Origin: Plantactinospora endophytica | GTDB lineage: Bacteria; Actinomycetota; Actinomycetes; Mycobacteriales; Micromonosporaceae | Direction: 5' to 3' | DNA length: 64,000 nt | Assembly (NCBI RefSeq): GCF_016862915.1 | Contig: NZ_BONW01000001.1 | Location: 310,001 to 374,000, forward strand | Part shown: positions 1-8,200 of the stretch, in pieces | How positions within the stretch are numbered: the first letter of the stretch is position 1 | Layout of the letters: every line of letters begins with the position of its first letter | Position numbers and translations under genes: made by a program | Notes under the pieces: model-generated | The model's input: the letters and a program-made list of their open reading frames with translations, nothing else | The model's database searches: none | What the model was told of the DNA's origin: nothing

Positions 1-847
1 CTACGACGGCGTGCTCGGCGTCTCCGACTCCGGCGGCGGGATCGCCGCGATCGACCACGAGGACGAGTTCATCTGGCGACGGCAGGGCCACGGCTCGTCC
101 GGCTGGATGGTGCGGTGCGACGTCGACGCCATCTACCACGGCGCCTCGAAGGGTGTGACCAGCTACGACTGGCGTACCGGGCAGCAGCGTTGGCACCAGC
201 GGACCAGTCCGGTGCTGTTCGGCTGGCAGGAGCCGGGCGCGGTCTACGCCGGTACGTCGGCGAGCCAGGTGGCCCGGCTCAGCAAGCAGGGGCAGTCGGA
301 GCGGATCTACCAGTGCGACGCCCCGATCTACTCCTGTGCCACCGCCCCGGGCGGCGAGTACGTCTTCGCCGGGGACAGTTCCTCCTCGGTCTACTGCTTC
401 GACGCGGCCGGCAACCGGCTGTGGAAGCTCGGCACCGGGTGCGGTTCGGCCTACTCGATGCAGTACCACGAGCAGCGGCTCTACATCGTCACCACCACCG
501 GCGCACTGGCCTGCATCGACGCCAGCGAGCCGGCGATCCACGCGGCACAGCAGGGCAGTGTGCCGGAGGTGGTGGACGTGAAGGCGCCACCCCGGATGCC
601 GGCGGTGCTGCCGTCCACCACGGTCGAGATCACCCACGTGGCCGGCGACGGCGTGCTGGTGGAGTGCGTCGAGGAGGGCGGTCGGCTGCGGATCCACGTG
701 CTCTCCGACGGATACCGGCGGGACTGGCTGGTGCAGTTCCCCAAGGGCATCCGCGAGCCCCGGGCCCGCTACCTGGTCAGCGAGGTACGCGAGTCGGGGC
801 GGGGCGGCTTCTACCGGGCGTACGGCGACATCCGCCGGCTCGTCTGA
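1..847 (+). CDS. PQQ-like beta-propeller repeat protein, 5' end outside the window
   Basis: The reading frame is open from base 2, so the start lies upstream; 281 residues are visible. The protein has repeated blades ending in motifs such as YCFDAAGNRLWKLGTG and VTSYDWRTGQQRWHQ, the Asp/Gly-Trp signature of PQQ-like/WD40-type beta-propellers. Several cysteines occur in the blades (for example YQCDAP and YSCATA). The last 90 residues are a separate, more polar domain ending in YGDIRRLV. No signal peptide or membrane segment is visible in this part. Propellers of this kind are binding scaffolds rather than enzymes unless a dehydrogenase domain precedes them; none can be judged here. The family call is solid, the function is unknown. 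Confidence 0.75.
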   Translation, partial: YDGVLGVSDSGGGIAAIDHEDEFIWRRQGHGSSGWMVRCDVDAIYHGASKGVTSYDWRTGQQRWHQRTSPVLFGWQEPGAVYAGTSASQVARLSKQGQSERIYQCDAPIYSCATAPGGEYVFAGDSSSSVYCFDAAGNRLWKLGTGCGSAYSMQYHEQRLYIVTTTGALACIDASEPAIHAAQQGSVPEVVDVKAPPRMPAVLPSTTVEITHVAGDGVLVECVEEGGRLRIHVLSDGYRRDWLVQFPKGIREPRARYLVSEVRESGRGGFYRAYGDIRRLV

Positions 848-1069
848 GCCGCTGCCCGCCGCGCACCACCACCGATCGCCGTACTCCCGCCCCATGGCAC
901 GGTTTTCTTCTGCCGGCATTTCCGTATCTCCGGAACGGGACGTCGATCAGCCGGATCGGGAACTACACTGCTCGATGGCCGGGGTCCGGAAGTCCGGCAA
1001 CTGCCGCCATCGTCCGCGCTCGCCCCGACCGCTACGGCTTCTTCGAGAGACGGAAGGTCGTCGAGGCTG

Positions 1070-2389
1070 ATGCGTACGCCTGAGCCGGAACCACCTGTCC
1101 CGACCCGACCTGCCGAGGCCGCCGCCCCGGGCCTCGACCCGTTCCCGGTCGTCCCGCCCGAGGCGGCGGCGCTGGCGCCGGTGGACCCGATCCCGCCCGC
1201 TCCGCGCGGGCAGTGGATTCCACGGCAGGTCCCGAACGTCGAGGCGATTCGCCAGGCCGGCCGGGCGATGGCCGGCGGTGCGGCCCAGACCGCCGCCGCC
1301 GTCGCCGCCGGTGCGGCGCAGACCGCCGGGGCGGTGGCTGCCGGCGCGGCGCAGACGGCCGGGACTGTTGCCGCCGGTGCCGCGCAGACTGCTGGTGCGG
1401 TGGCCGCTGGCGCGGCGCAGACGGCCCGTACGGCCGCCACCCGGGGGAGCCGGCCGATCGTCAACCTCTTCGCCGGGATCGGCTACTTCTTCCGGGGCGT
1501 TGGGCGGTTCCTCCGCAGTCCGGTGCTCTGGTTCTACGCCCTGGCCCCGCTCGTGCTGCTGGCGTTGGTGCTGCTCGGGCTCGCGCACACCGTCGAGGCC
1601 GGTGCCGCCGTCGTGATCGGCTGGCTCACGTCCTTCGCCGAGAGCTGGCCACAGTGGATCCACAGCACCCTGGGCGAGATCCTGCACTGGGGCGTACGGA
1701 TAGCCGTGCACTTCGCCCTCGGCTATCTCGTACTGCCGCTGAGCATCGTGCTCGGCGCACCGTGCTACGTCATGCTCGCCCGGCGACTGGAACGCCGGCT
1801 CGGTCCGGTCGATCCAACGGCCGGTCCCACCCCGACACCCTCGTTGTGGCGGGCGTCCGGCGTCGCCGTCCGGCAGGCGGTCCTGATCACCCTGGCGGTC
1901 CACCTCGGCTGGCTGCTGCTCGTGCCGCTGCTGCTGGTTCCCGGACTCAACGTGTTCGTGGCGATCGGTACGGTGGCCGTCTTCAACGGCTTCCTCGTCG
2001 GGCTGCTGATGCTGGCGATCCCGCTGCACCATCACGGCACGTCGACGTTCCGGGGGCAGTTCCGGGCGGTCTGGCGGCACCGGGCCAGCGCGATCGGCTT
2101 CGGCGCCACCAGCGGGCTGTTGCTGGGCGTACCGTCCATCCCGTTGCGGGCGGCCGTCGCGCCGATGGTCTTCACCGGCGCGGTACTGCTGCACCGCCGG
2201 ATGCGCCGCGCCGACGCGTCGATGCTCGGTACGCCCACGCCCGCCGTGATGCCGGCGGCGCCACCCGCCCCGGCATCGCTGGCCGCGCTGGCACCCGCCC
2301 CGCCACCGACGGCCGCGCTGCCACCCACTCCGGCGCCACCGGCCGCGCTGCCGCCGGCTGGATCGGCGGACCACTGGACCGGCGGCTAG
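1070..2389 (+). CDS. EI24/CysZ-like integral membrane protein with Ala/Gln/Thr repeat
   Basis: This 439-residue protein has three parts. Residues 1-60 are Pro/Ala-rich. Residues 70-120 hold an 11-residue repeat (GAAQTAGAVAA and variants). Residues 130-375 form a membrane domain with about five hydrophobic segments, including VLWFYALAPLVLLALVLLGL and LGWLLLVPLLLVPGLNVFVA. The spacing and the order of hairpins resemble the EI24/CysZ family; CysZ is a sulfate transporter in enterobacteria, whereas actinobacterial members are uncharacterised. The last 60 residues are again Pro/Ala-rich. The start chosen is the ATG at 1070; the Shine-Dalgarno match is weak. The nearest genes are an unrelated propeller protein and convergent nagA, so context gives no function. 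Confidence 0.7.
   Translation: MRTPEPEPPVPTRPAEAAAPGLDPFPVVPPEAAALAPVDPIPPAPRGQWIPRQVPNVEAIRQAGRAMAGGAAQTAAAVAAGAAQTAGAVAAGAAQTAGTVAAGAAQTAGAVAAGAAQTARTAATRGSRPIVNLFAGIGYFFRGVGRFLRSPVLWFYALAPLVLLALVLLGLAHTVEAGAAVVIGWLTSFAESWPQWIHSTLGEILHWGVRIAVHFALGYLVLPLSIVLGAPCYVMLARRLERRLGPVDPTAGPTPTPSLWRASGVAVRQAVLITLAVHLGWLLLVPLLLVPGLNVFVAIGTVAVFNGFLVGLLMLAIPLHHHGTSTFRGQFRAVWRHRASAIGFGATSGLLLGVPSIPLRAAVAPMVFTGAVLLHRRMRRADASMLGTPTPAVMPAAPPAPASLAALAPAPPPTAALPPTPAPPAALPPAGSADHWTGG
1277..1429 (+). repeat. 33-bp in-frame tandem repeat in the EI24-like gene
   Basis: Four full 33-bp units (1277-1309, 1310-1342, 1343-1375, 1376-1408) and a partial fifth encode the 11-residue unit GAAQTA(A/G)(A/T)VAA. The units differ mostly at third codon positions, so the repeat seems to be kept at protein level. 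An 11-residue period matches a long, slightly under-wound amphipathic helix, as in LEA proteins and synucleins. Confidence 0.9.
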
Positions 2390-2437
2390 GCGCGTTCGGG
2401 CGCGTTCGGCGAGGAGTTGATTCTCGGGTCCGCGCTA

Positions 2438-3556
2438 CTACTCGATCCACTCCCCGGCGCGCATCACCCGGACGACGTTCAGGTCGTCGTCGAGTACCAG
2501 CAGGTCGGCCCGCCAGCCGGGCAGCAGGGCGCCGACCTGGCCGAGCCCGATCGCCCGGGCCGGAGTGGTGGCGGCCATCCGGCAGGCGTCCACGATCGGT
2601 ACCCCGGCGGCCACCGCCGCGCGCAGCGCCGCGTCCATGGTCAGCACGCTGCCGGCGATCGCCCCCGGCGAGGAGTCCGAGGTGGCGAGCCGTACGGTGC
2701 CGTCGGCCACCACCACCGGCTGGCCGCCCAACTCGTACTCGCCGTCCGGCATCCCGGCGGCGGCCATCGCGTCGGTGATCAGCGCGGCCCGGTCCGGTCC
2801 GGCCACCCCGGCGGCGAACGCCAGGGTGCCCTGGTGCAGGTGTACGCCGTCGGCGACCAGTTCGCAGACCACGTTCGGCGAGCCGAGCAGGGCGAACACC
2901 GGTCCCGGCTCCCGGTGGTGCGGGCTGGGCATGCCGTTGAACAGGTGGGTGGCCACGGTCGCGCCGGCGATCACCCCGGCACCGGTCTGCTCGTAGCTGG
3001 CGTCGGTGTGCCCGATCGCCGCGACGACCCGTCGGGAGACCAGCAACTCGATCGCGGCCAGCGCGCCGGGCAGCTCGGGGGCGAGGGTGACCATCCGGAC
3101 CGCACCGTCGCCGACGGCGAGTAGTTCGGTCAGTTCGTCCAGCGACGGGGCGCGGAGGAACTTCGGGTTCTGTGCACCGCACCGCACCGCCGAGAGGTAC
3201 GGCCCCTCGTAGTGCACGCCGGCCAGCACGCCCTCCTTGACCAGCGGCGCGTACGCCTCGGTGGCCTCTCGCATTAGCTCGTACGGCGAGCTGACCAGGC
3301 TGGCCAGCAGGCTGGTGGTGCCGTGCGTGAGGTGGAAGGCGGCGGCGGCCCGGGCGGAGTCGGCGTCACCGGTGGTGAAGGTGTGCCCGCCGCCGCCGTG
3401 GGTGTGTATGTCCACGTAGCCGGGGACGATCCAGTGCCCGTCCCGGATCGACGGATACTCGGCGACCGCCGATATCCGCTCGCCGTCCAGTTCCACGCAC
3501 CCCTGCCGGATCACTCCGGTCGGGGTCACCACCTTGCCACTGACCCGGACGGTCAT
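2438..3556 (-). CDS. nagA: N-acetylglucosamine-6-phosphate deacetylase
   Basis: This cytosolic metal-dependent amidohydrolase removes acetate from GlcNAc-6-P to give glucosamine-6-P. The 372-residue length fits the family. Visible landmarks are the N-terminal VDIHTHGG metal site, the HYEGPYLS glutamate, IGHTDASYEQ and THLFNGM histidines, and the catalytic aspartate in ALITDAM. The start at 3556 (MTVRVSGK) was chosen because an AGGAGA Shine-Dalgarno sits just upstream; the longer open frame adds only an Arg-rich stretch. It lies 165 bp downstream of the ROK kinase on the same strand and very likely belongs to the same amino-sugar operon. It ends in tandem TAG codons. Confidence 0.93.
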   Translation of the reverse strand: MTVRVSGKVVTPTGVIRQGCVELDGERISAVAEYPSIRDGHWIVPGYVDIHTHGGGGHTFTTGDADSARAAAAFHLTHGTTSLLASLVSSPYELMREATEAYAPLVKEGVLAGVHYEGPYLSAVRCGAQNPKFLRAPSLDELTELLAVGDGAVRMVTLAPELPGALAAIELLVSRRVVAAIGHTDASYEQTGAGVIAGATVATHLFNGMPSPHHREPGPVFALLGSPNVVCELVADGVHLHQGTLAFAAGVAGPDRAALITDAMAAAGMPDGEYELGGQPVVVADGTVRLATSDSSPGAIAGSVLTMDAALRAAVAAGVPIVDACRMAATTPARAIGLGQVGALLPGWRADLLVLDDDLNVVRVMRAGEWIE

Positions 3557-3721
3557 CTCGTCTCCTCGCCGCGTTCGTCGTCGCCGTGACGTGTCGCACC
3601 GGGCCGGCCGATCACCTCGGCAGGCCCGGGAAGGTCGTTCCCCCGCCGCATTCGCCATCGCCGCGCTCGTTACCGCCATCAGACCCCGGACCGTGCCGGC
3701 CGGGGGCTCCGCCGTGCCCGG

Positions 3722-4687
3722 TCACGTCGTGTTCAGGGCGTCGAGGGCGAGCAGGGCGGCGCCGAGGCAGCCGGCCTCGTCGCCGAGGGCCGCGCGCAGC
3801 AGCCGGGGCTCGGTCTGGAAGGTCAGACGCTGCCGGAGTGCGGTGCCGAGCGGGTCGAGCAGGTCGGCGCCGGCCTCGGCCAGGCCACCGCCGAGCACGA
3901 CGACCTCGGTGTCGTAGAGCGCCTGGGCGATGGTCAGGCCGTCGGCCAGGGCGTCGATCGTCTCCCGCCACACCTGGGTCGCGTTCTGCTCGCCGCCCAC
4001 CGCCCGGGCGACCACCTCGGCGGCGGTCGCCGGGATGCCGGTCAGCGCGGTGTAGCGCCGGCCGACGGAGGCGGCGGAGGCGACCGCCTCCAGGCAGCCG
4101 AGCCGGCCGCAGCCGCAGGGCGGTCCGTCGGGGCGTACGACGACGTGGCCCAGCTCGCCGGCGGCGCCGTGCGCGCCCGCGAAGGCCGACCCGTCGACCA
4201 CGTGCGCGGCGGCGATTCCGGTGCCGATGGCGAGGAAGAGCACGTGCCGGGTGCCCTGTCCGGCGCCGAGCCGGGCTTCGGCGATGCCGCCGACCCGCAC
4301 GTCGTGGCCGAGCGCCGCCGGCAGTCCGAGCCGCGTGCCGACCATCTCCCGCAGGGGTACGTCCCGGAAGCCCAGGTTGGCCGACCAGACCGCCCGGCCG
4401 GTGGTCTCGTCCACCACGCCCGGCACCGCCAGCCCGACGGCGACCGGAATCAGCCCGTTGGCCCGGGCCTTGCCGGCGAGCCCTTCGGCGACGTCCAGGA
4501 TGCTCGCCGCCACGGCCTCCGGCCCCCGTTCGGCCCGGGTGTGGTGCCGTTCGGTGTGCAGAGTGCGGCCGTCCGGCCTGACCAGCGCGCACTTCATTCC
4601 GGTACCACCGACGTCGAGCGCGATCACCACGTCGCCGGTCCGGTCACCGTTGGCGGTGCCCGCGCCCGGCGTGGCGCTGTCGGTCAC
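3722..4687 (-). CDS. ROK-family sugar kinase (probable N-acetylglucosamine kinase or glucokinase)
   Basis: The 321-residue protein has the ROK fold: an N-terminal phosphate-binding DVGGTGMKCAL, the ATP-site loop LAIGTGIAA, the sugar-binding GAAGELGHV, and the ROK zinc motif CGCGRLGCLEA. ROK kinases phosphorylate hexoses at C6 with ATP. Genomic pairing with NagA and a SIS protein argues for GlcNAc as the substrate, feeding GlcNAc-6-P to NagA, but glucose cannot be excluded from sequence alone. The GTG start at 4687 overlaps the stop of the upstream SIS gene by 4 nt (GTGA), indicating translational coupling. Gene order on the minus strand is SIS, ROK, nagA. Confidence 0.88.
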   Translation of the reverse strand: MTDSATPGAGTANGDRTGDVVIALDVGGTGMKCALVRPDGRTLHTERHHTRAERGPEAVAASILDVAEGLAGKARANGLIPVAVGLAVPGVVDETTGRAVWSANLGFRDVPLREMVGTRLGLPAALGHDVRVGGIAEARLGAGQGTRHVLFLAIGTGIAAAHVVDGSAFAGAHGAAGELGHVVVRPDGPPCGCGRLGCLEAVASAASVGRRYTALTGIPATAAEVVARAVGGEQNATQVWRETIDALADGLTIAQALYDTEVVVLGGGLAEAGADLLDPLGTALRQRLTFQTEPRLLRAALGDEAGCLGAALLALDALNTT

Positions 4688-5613
4688 GCCAGCACCACGG
4701 ACCGGGTCAGGTGCCGGGGCGCGTCCGGGTCGAGCCCGCGCCCCTTGGCCAGGGCGACCGCGAAGCGCTGCGCCAGGATCAGGTCGGCCATCGGGTCCAG
4801 CGGCGGCCGGCCGGCGGCCCAACCGCCGATCACCGCGTGTACGCCGTTGGTCCGGCTGTGTACGAACGCCGCCCCGGTCGCCGCGATGTCCTCGGCCAGC
4901 CCGTCCGGGATGTCGCCGAACGCCCAGACCACCCGGCCGGGCGCGGCGATCGAGATCGGTCCGTGCCGGTAGTCCATCGCCGGGTACGCCTCGGCCCAGG
5001 CGGTGGCCGCCTCGCGGCACTTGAGCGCCGCCTCGTGGGCGATGCCGACCGTCCAGCCCTTGCCGAGGAAGGTGATCTGCTCGACCCGGGCGGGGTCGAA
5101 CGGCAGCGGGGCGCGTACCGCCACCTCGGCGTCGGCGGCCAGTGCGGAGATCTCGGTGCCGAGGTGGGCGCGGAGCAGGGCCAGGGTGCTGGTGGCGAAC
5201 CGGGTCTGCACCACCGACCGCTCGTCGGCGAACGGCAGCGCGACGGACTTCTCGGCGAGGTCCACGGCCGGTGAACCGGCGTCGCCGACGATCACGGTGC
5301 TCGGCCGGCGCCCGCGCAGCGCGGCGAGTACGTCCAGCACCTCCGTGGTGGTGCCGGAGCGGGTGATCGCCACCACCCGGTCGTAGCGGCGGTCGAGCGG
5401 GAACTCGGAGGCCTGGAAGGCGTCGGTCTCGCCGTGCCCGGCGCGCTCGCGCAGCCCGGCGTACGCCATGGCCATGAACCAGGAGGTGCCGCAGCCGACG
5501 ACCGCGACCCGTTCGCCCGGCCGGGGCAGTGCGCCGGTGGAGTCGGCGGCGAGTGCGGCGGCCTGTCGCCAGCACTCGGGTTGACTGCTGATCTCCGCGT
5601 CGACGTGGCCCAT
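4684..5613 (-). CDS. SIS-domain phosphosugar isomerase/deaminase-like protein
   Basis: This 309-residue protein is made of two SIS domains without a glutaminase domain, like AgaS or the isomerase half of GlmS. The first domain shows VVGCGTSW and the phosphate loop ITRSGTTTE; the second has FLGKGWTVGIAHEAALKCRE and the MDYRHGPIS segment that is typical of GlmS/AgaS-type enzymes. In this operon it probably converts glucosamine-6-P to fructose-6-P plus ammonia, replacing a NagB-type deaminase that is not present here (inference). The start at 5613 follows a GAGGAG Shine-Dalgarno; an in-frame upstream ATG at 5643 has none. It is the first gene of the operon, facing the DeoR regulator. Confidence 0.87.
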   Translation of the reverse strand: MGHVDAEISSQPECWRQAAALAADSTGALPRPGERVAVVGCGTSWFMAMAYAGLRERAGHGETDAFQASEFPLDRRYDRVVAITRSGTTTEVLDVLAALRGRRPSTVIVGDAGSPAVDLAEKSVALPFADERSVVQTRFATSTLALLRAHLGTEISALAADAEVAVRAPLPFDPARVEQITFLGKGWTVGIAHEAALKCREAATAWAEAYPAMDYRHGPISIAAPGRVVWAFGDIPDGLAEDIAATGAAFVHSRTNGVHAVIGGWAAGRPPLDPMADLILAQRFAVALAKGRGLDPDAPRHLTRSVVLA

Positions 5614-5699
5614 CGCAGCTCCTCGCGGGCGAGAAATCCGCACCGGCAGGCGGCGCCATGTGACGGCGGACCGGCCTGCGCAATACGGCTCGGTTTAAC

Positions 5700-5796
5700 G
5701 GTCTTTCGCGCGTCATTCTGCGCGAAAGACCGCCGCCCTGGCAACCGCGCGCAGCTTTGCGCAGAACAGAGTTTTGCGGCTGCGCGTTTCGCGCAC
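5700..5796. promoter_or_regulatory. Divergent operator region with four TTTCGCGC-like boxes
   Basis: The 224-bp gap between the SIS gene and the deoR-type gene holds a perfect inverted repeat, GGTCTTTCGCGC (5700-5711) and GCGCGAAAGACC (5720-5731), with an 8-nt spacer. Two more copies of the box follow: CTTTGCGCAG at 5755-5764 and GTTTCGCGCAC at 5786-5796. The repeated CTTTCGCGCA core on both strands between divergent genes is what a DeoR-family operator looks like (inference). Confidence 0.7.
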
Positions 5797-5837
5797 TATT
5801 GTGCACGGAATCTCCGCAACGAAGCTGGAGGCCCGGG

Positions 5838-6623
5838 GTGGATCGCTACGCGAGATGGAACGCGCTACTCGAACTGCTGACCGACACCGGTCGGGTCAGT
5901 GTCGAGGACGCGGCCGACCGGCTGGACGTGTCGCAGGCGACCATCCGGCGTGACTTCGACCAGCTCGCCCAACAACAGATGATCACGCGTACCCGGGGTG
6001 GGGCGGTCGCCAACGGCGTCTCGTACGACCTGCCGCTGCGTTACAAGACGGCCAAGCACTCGGCCGAGAAGCAGCGGATCGGTGCCGCCGCCGCGGCCCT
6101 GGTCGCCCCGGGGATGGTGGTCGGGCTCAACGGCGGTACCACGACCACCGAGGTCGCCCGAGGGCTGGCCGTCCGGCCCGACCTGAACAGCAGTGCCGAC
6201 GGCGCCCAGTTGACAGTGGTGACCAACGCGCTGAACATCGCCAACGAGCTGCTGGTCCGGTCCCGGATGAAGATCGTGGTGGCCGGCGGGGTGGTCCGGC
6301 CGCAGTCGTTCGAACTGGTCGGCCCGCTCGGCGGCGCGCTGCTCCGCGAGGTCACCCTGGACGTGGCGCTGCTCGGGGTGGACGCCATCGACGTACAGCT
6401 CGGTGCGGCGGCGCACCACGAGGGCGAGGCGTCGATGAACAACCTGATGGTGGCGCGGGCCAAGCGAGTCGTGATCATTGCCGACTCGTCCAAACTGGGC
6501 GGGCACGCCTTCGCCCGGATCTGCCCGATCGAACGCGTCGAGACGCTGGTCACCGACTCCGGCGCCGACCCGGCGACGGTGCAGGCGTTCCGGGACGCCG
6601 GCGTCAACGTCGTCACCGCCTGA
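5838..6623 (+). CDS. DeoR/GlpR-family transcriptional regulator of the amino-sugar operon
   Basis: The 261-residue protein has an N-terminal DeoR winged helix with the recognition segment DVSQATIRRDFDQL at about residues 30-43, then the sugar-phosphate-sensing domain with GLNGGTTTTEVARGL, VVTNALNIANEL and VIIADSSKLG, all canonical for the family. These regulators are usually repressors released by a phosphosugar. It is divergent from the SIS-ROK-nagA operon with a palindromic box array between them, so it most likely controls that operon and itself through GlcNAc-6-P or GlcN-6-P. The GTG at 5838 was chosen because GGAG lies 7 nt upstream; the earlier in-frame ATG would run through the operator region. 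Confidence 0.9.
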   Translation: MDRYARWNALLELLTDTGRVSVEDAADRLDVSQATIRRDFDQLAQQQMITRTRGGAVANGVSYDLPLRYKTAKHSAEKQRIGAAAAALVAPGMVVGLNGGTTTTEVARGLAVRPDLNSSADGAQLTVVTNALNIANELLVRSRMKIVVAGGVVRPQSFELVGPLGGALLREVTLDVALLGVDAIDVQLGAAAHHEGEASMNNLMVARAKRVVIIADSSKLGGHAFARICPIERVETLVTDSGADPATVQAFRDAGVNVVTA

Positions 6624-6706
6624 TCCTCCACCGACGGCGGGACCGCTCGCGGCCGTCCGACGCTCCACCTGCCCGACGTCGCTCCGTAGTCAATCTTGCG
6701 GGCCGC

Positions 6707-6746
6707 TTGACAGGCTAAAGCTAATCACATTAGCTATATGGCTATG
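6707..6746 (+). promoter_or_regulatory. Promoter with embedded AT-rich palindrome, probable leaderless start
   Basis: A perfect TTGACA (6707-6712) is followed 18 bp later by a TAGCTA -10 box (6731-6736), and the ATG at 6744 lies 7 nt beyond it. The palindrome AGCTAATCACATTAGCT (6719-6735) fills the spacer and overlaps the -10 box, so a dimeric repressor bound there would block polymerase. The patch is strikingly AT-rich for this genome. Confidence 0.6.
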
Positions 6747-7415
6747 AAGCATCCGCAGGTCATTCCGCCCCCGCCGTCCGCCGTCACCCGGACCCGACCC
6801 GGTGCTGTCCTGCTCGCCGCCGTCGGTGCCCTGTTCGTCCTCTATCCGGCCGTCCGGCCCTGGGGCGACGAGTCCACCCCGGCCGGAGCGGTCGCGGCGA
6901 TGGGTTCCACCGCGTGGGTGACCTCGCACCTGTTCGCCATGATCGGCTTCGTCCTGCTTCCTCTCGGGCTTCTCGCGCTGCGTCGAGCGGTCGACGGCAC
7001 CCCGGGGCAACGGCCGGCGGTCGCCGCGCTGCTGACCGGGTGGATCGGCGCCGGGCTGGTCCTGCCGTACTACGGCGCCGAAGACTTCGGCCTGAACGCC
7101 CTCGCCCGCGAGGCCGCCGAGGGCCAGCCGTTCGACCTGCTCGCCGTCGTCGAGGCCGTACGCTTCGGTCCGGCCGCGGTCAGCACCTTCGGGATCGGAC
7201 TGCTGGCGCTGGGCGTCGGCGCGATTCTGGCCGCGCTGGCGGTCTGGCGGTCGGGGACGCTGGCCCGCTACAGCGGGATCCCGTTCGCACTCGGGTTCGC
7301 CCTGTTCCTGCCGCAGTTCTTCACGCCCGCAGCGGTGCGGATCACGCACGGCGTGCTCGTCGGGATCGGCTCGGCCTGGCTGGCCTGGGAACTCTGGAGA
7401 GCGGAAACCCGCTAG
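6744..7415 (+). CDS. Hypothetical multi-pass membrane protein
   Basis: This 223-residue protein has about six hydrophobic segments, for example PGAVLLAAVGALFVLYPAV, LFAMIGFVLLPLGLLAL, ALLTGWIGAGLVLPYYGAED and FGIGLLALGVGAILAALAVW. No catalytic motif is recognised, although the conserved-looking YYGAEDFGLNAL in a loop stands out. The start at 6744 (MKHPQVIPPPP) is preferred over 6738 because the -10 box places transcription start at or next to 6744 and there is no ribosome binding site. The AT-rich palindromic promoter suggests tight regulation. The downstream gene is separated by 167 bp, so it is probably monocistronic. Confidence 0.6.
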   Translation: MKHPQVIPPPPSAVTRTRPGAVLLAAVGALFVLYPAVRPWGDESTPAGAVAAMGSTAWVTSHLFAMIGFVLLPLGLLALRRAVDGTPGQRPAVAALLTGWIGAGLVLPYYGAEDFGLNALAREAAEGQPFDLLAVVEAVRFGPAAVSTFGIGLLALGVGAILAALAVWRSGTLARYSGIPFALGFALFLPQFFTPAAVRITHGVLVGIGSAWLAWELWRAETR

Positions 7416-7582
7416 CCCGAGCGACTCGGCCGACGACTCGGCAGAACGATTCAGCCGAACGATTCGTTCGAAGGGCGGGGCGGAGCGGCGTCTCGGGCCA
7501 CCAACGGGCGATGTGGACGAACCGGGCATCGCCGTACGGTCGTCTCCGTCCAGTCCGAATCAGTGATGGCGAGGTGTTTCCG

Positions 7583-8101
7583 ATGACCGGACACGACGAC
7601 GAGCGGAGGCGGTTCCTGCGGCGGGCCGCCGGTGCCGGCGCGGTGGCGATCGGTGCGGCGGTGACCGCGAGCGGGGTGGCGGTGGGTCCGGGCGGGGCTG
7701 CCCAGGCGTCCCCACCGGACCGCCGGAGGCCGGACAGCCCGGTCGTGGGTACCTGGCGTGGTGTCGTCACGTTGCCGCACGAGGAGGAGGTGGCACTCTT
7801 CACCTTCCTGCCGGACGGCTTCTTCCTCTCCTTCGCCCAGGGGATGCACATCGCCACCGGGCGCTGGGAGCCGACCGGGCGGCGTACCGCCACGTTCACC
7901 CTCTGGCAGGTGCTGCCGGAGGACCTGAAGGGGATGCCGCTGCGCTACAACGGCGAGGTCCGGGCCCTGCACCACGCCGAGGTACGCGGCGACACGCTGA
8001 CCAGCCAGGGCACCTACCGGGGGCTCGACATCGACGGCAACGAGACCGGCCGGGGGCCGGTGAGCGCCCGGGCCACCCGGTTCGACATCAGCACCTTCTG
8101 A
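7583..8101 (+). CDS. Tat-exported hypothetical protein (beta-barrel-like)
   Basis: The 172-residue precursor starts with a twin-arginine signal, RRRFLRRAAGAGAVAIGAAV, ending near AQASPPD, so the mature protein of about 130 residues is exported folded. The mature part contains VVGTWRGVVTLPHEEEVALF, FLPDGFFLSFAQG and TFTLWQVLPEDL, a pattern of short strands resembling a small lipocalin-like or SnoaL-adjacent secreted domain; no family is assigned. The start at 7583 follows a GAGGTG ribosome binding site. The 3' end, including the stop codon, is the first unit of a 17-bp tandem array running into the intergenic region. Confidence 0.65.
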   Translation: MTGHDDERRRFLRRAAGAGAVAIGAAVTASGVAVGPGGAAQASPPDRRRPDSPVVGTWRGVVTLPHEEEVALFTFLPDGFFLSFAQGMHIATGRWEPTGRRTATFTLWQVLPEDLKGMPLRYNGEVRALHHAEVRGDTLTSQGTYRGLDIDGNETGRGPVSARATRFDISTF

Positions 8102-8170
8102 GCATCAGCCCCTTCTGAGCATCAGCACCTTCTGAGCATCAGCCCCTTCTGAGCATCAGCACCTTCTGAG
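8086..8170 (+). repeat. Five 17-bp tandem repeats spanning the stop codon of the Tat protein
   Basis: Units of CATCAGC(A/C)CCTTCTGAG start at 8086, 8103, 8120, 8137 and 8154. A and C alternate at one position, giving a 34-bp higher-order period. The first unit encodes the protein's last residues ISTF and its TGA. The array is absent from the coding part of the gene and ends 30 bp before the convergent response-regulator gene. Confidence 0.95.
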
Positions 8171-8200
8171 CATCCGACGGACCGAACCGGCCGACCCGGC

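Noticed and set aside
947..2374. Long minus-strand frame opposite the EI24-like gene
   Set aside because: It mirrors a supported membrane-protein gene, has a Gln/Arg/Gly-rich shadow composition and no family resemblance.
8086..8170. 17-bp repeats as a CRISPR array
   Set aside because: The units are contiguous with no unique spacers, and there are no cas genes in the window.
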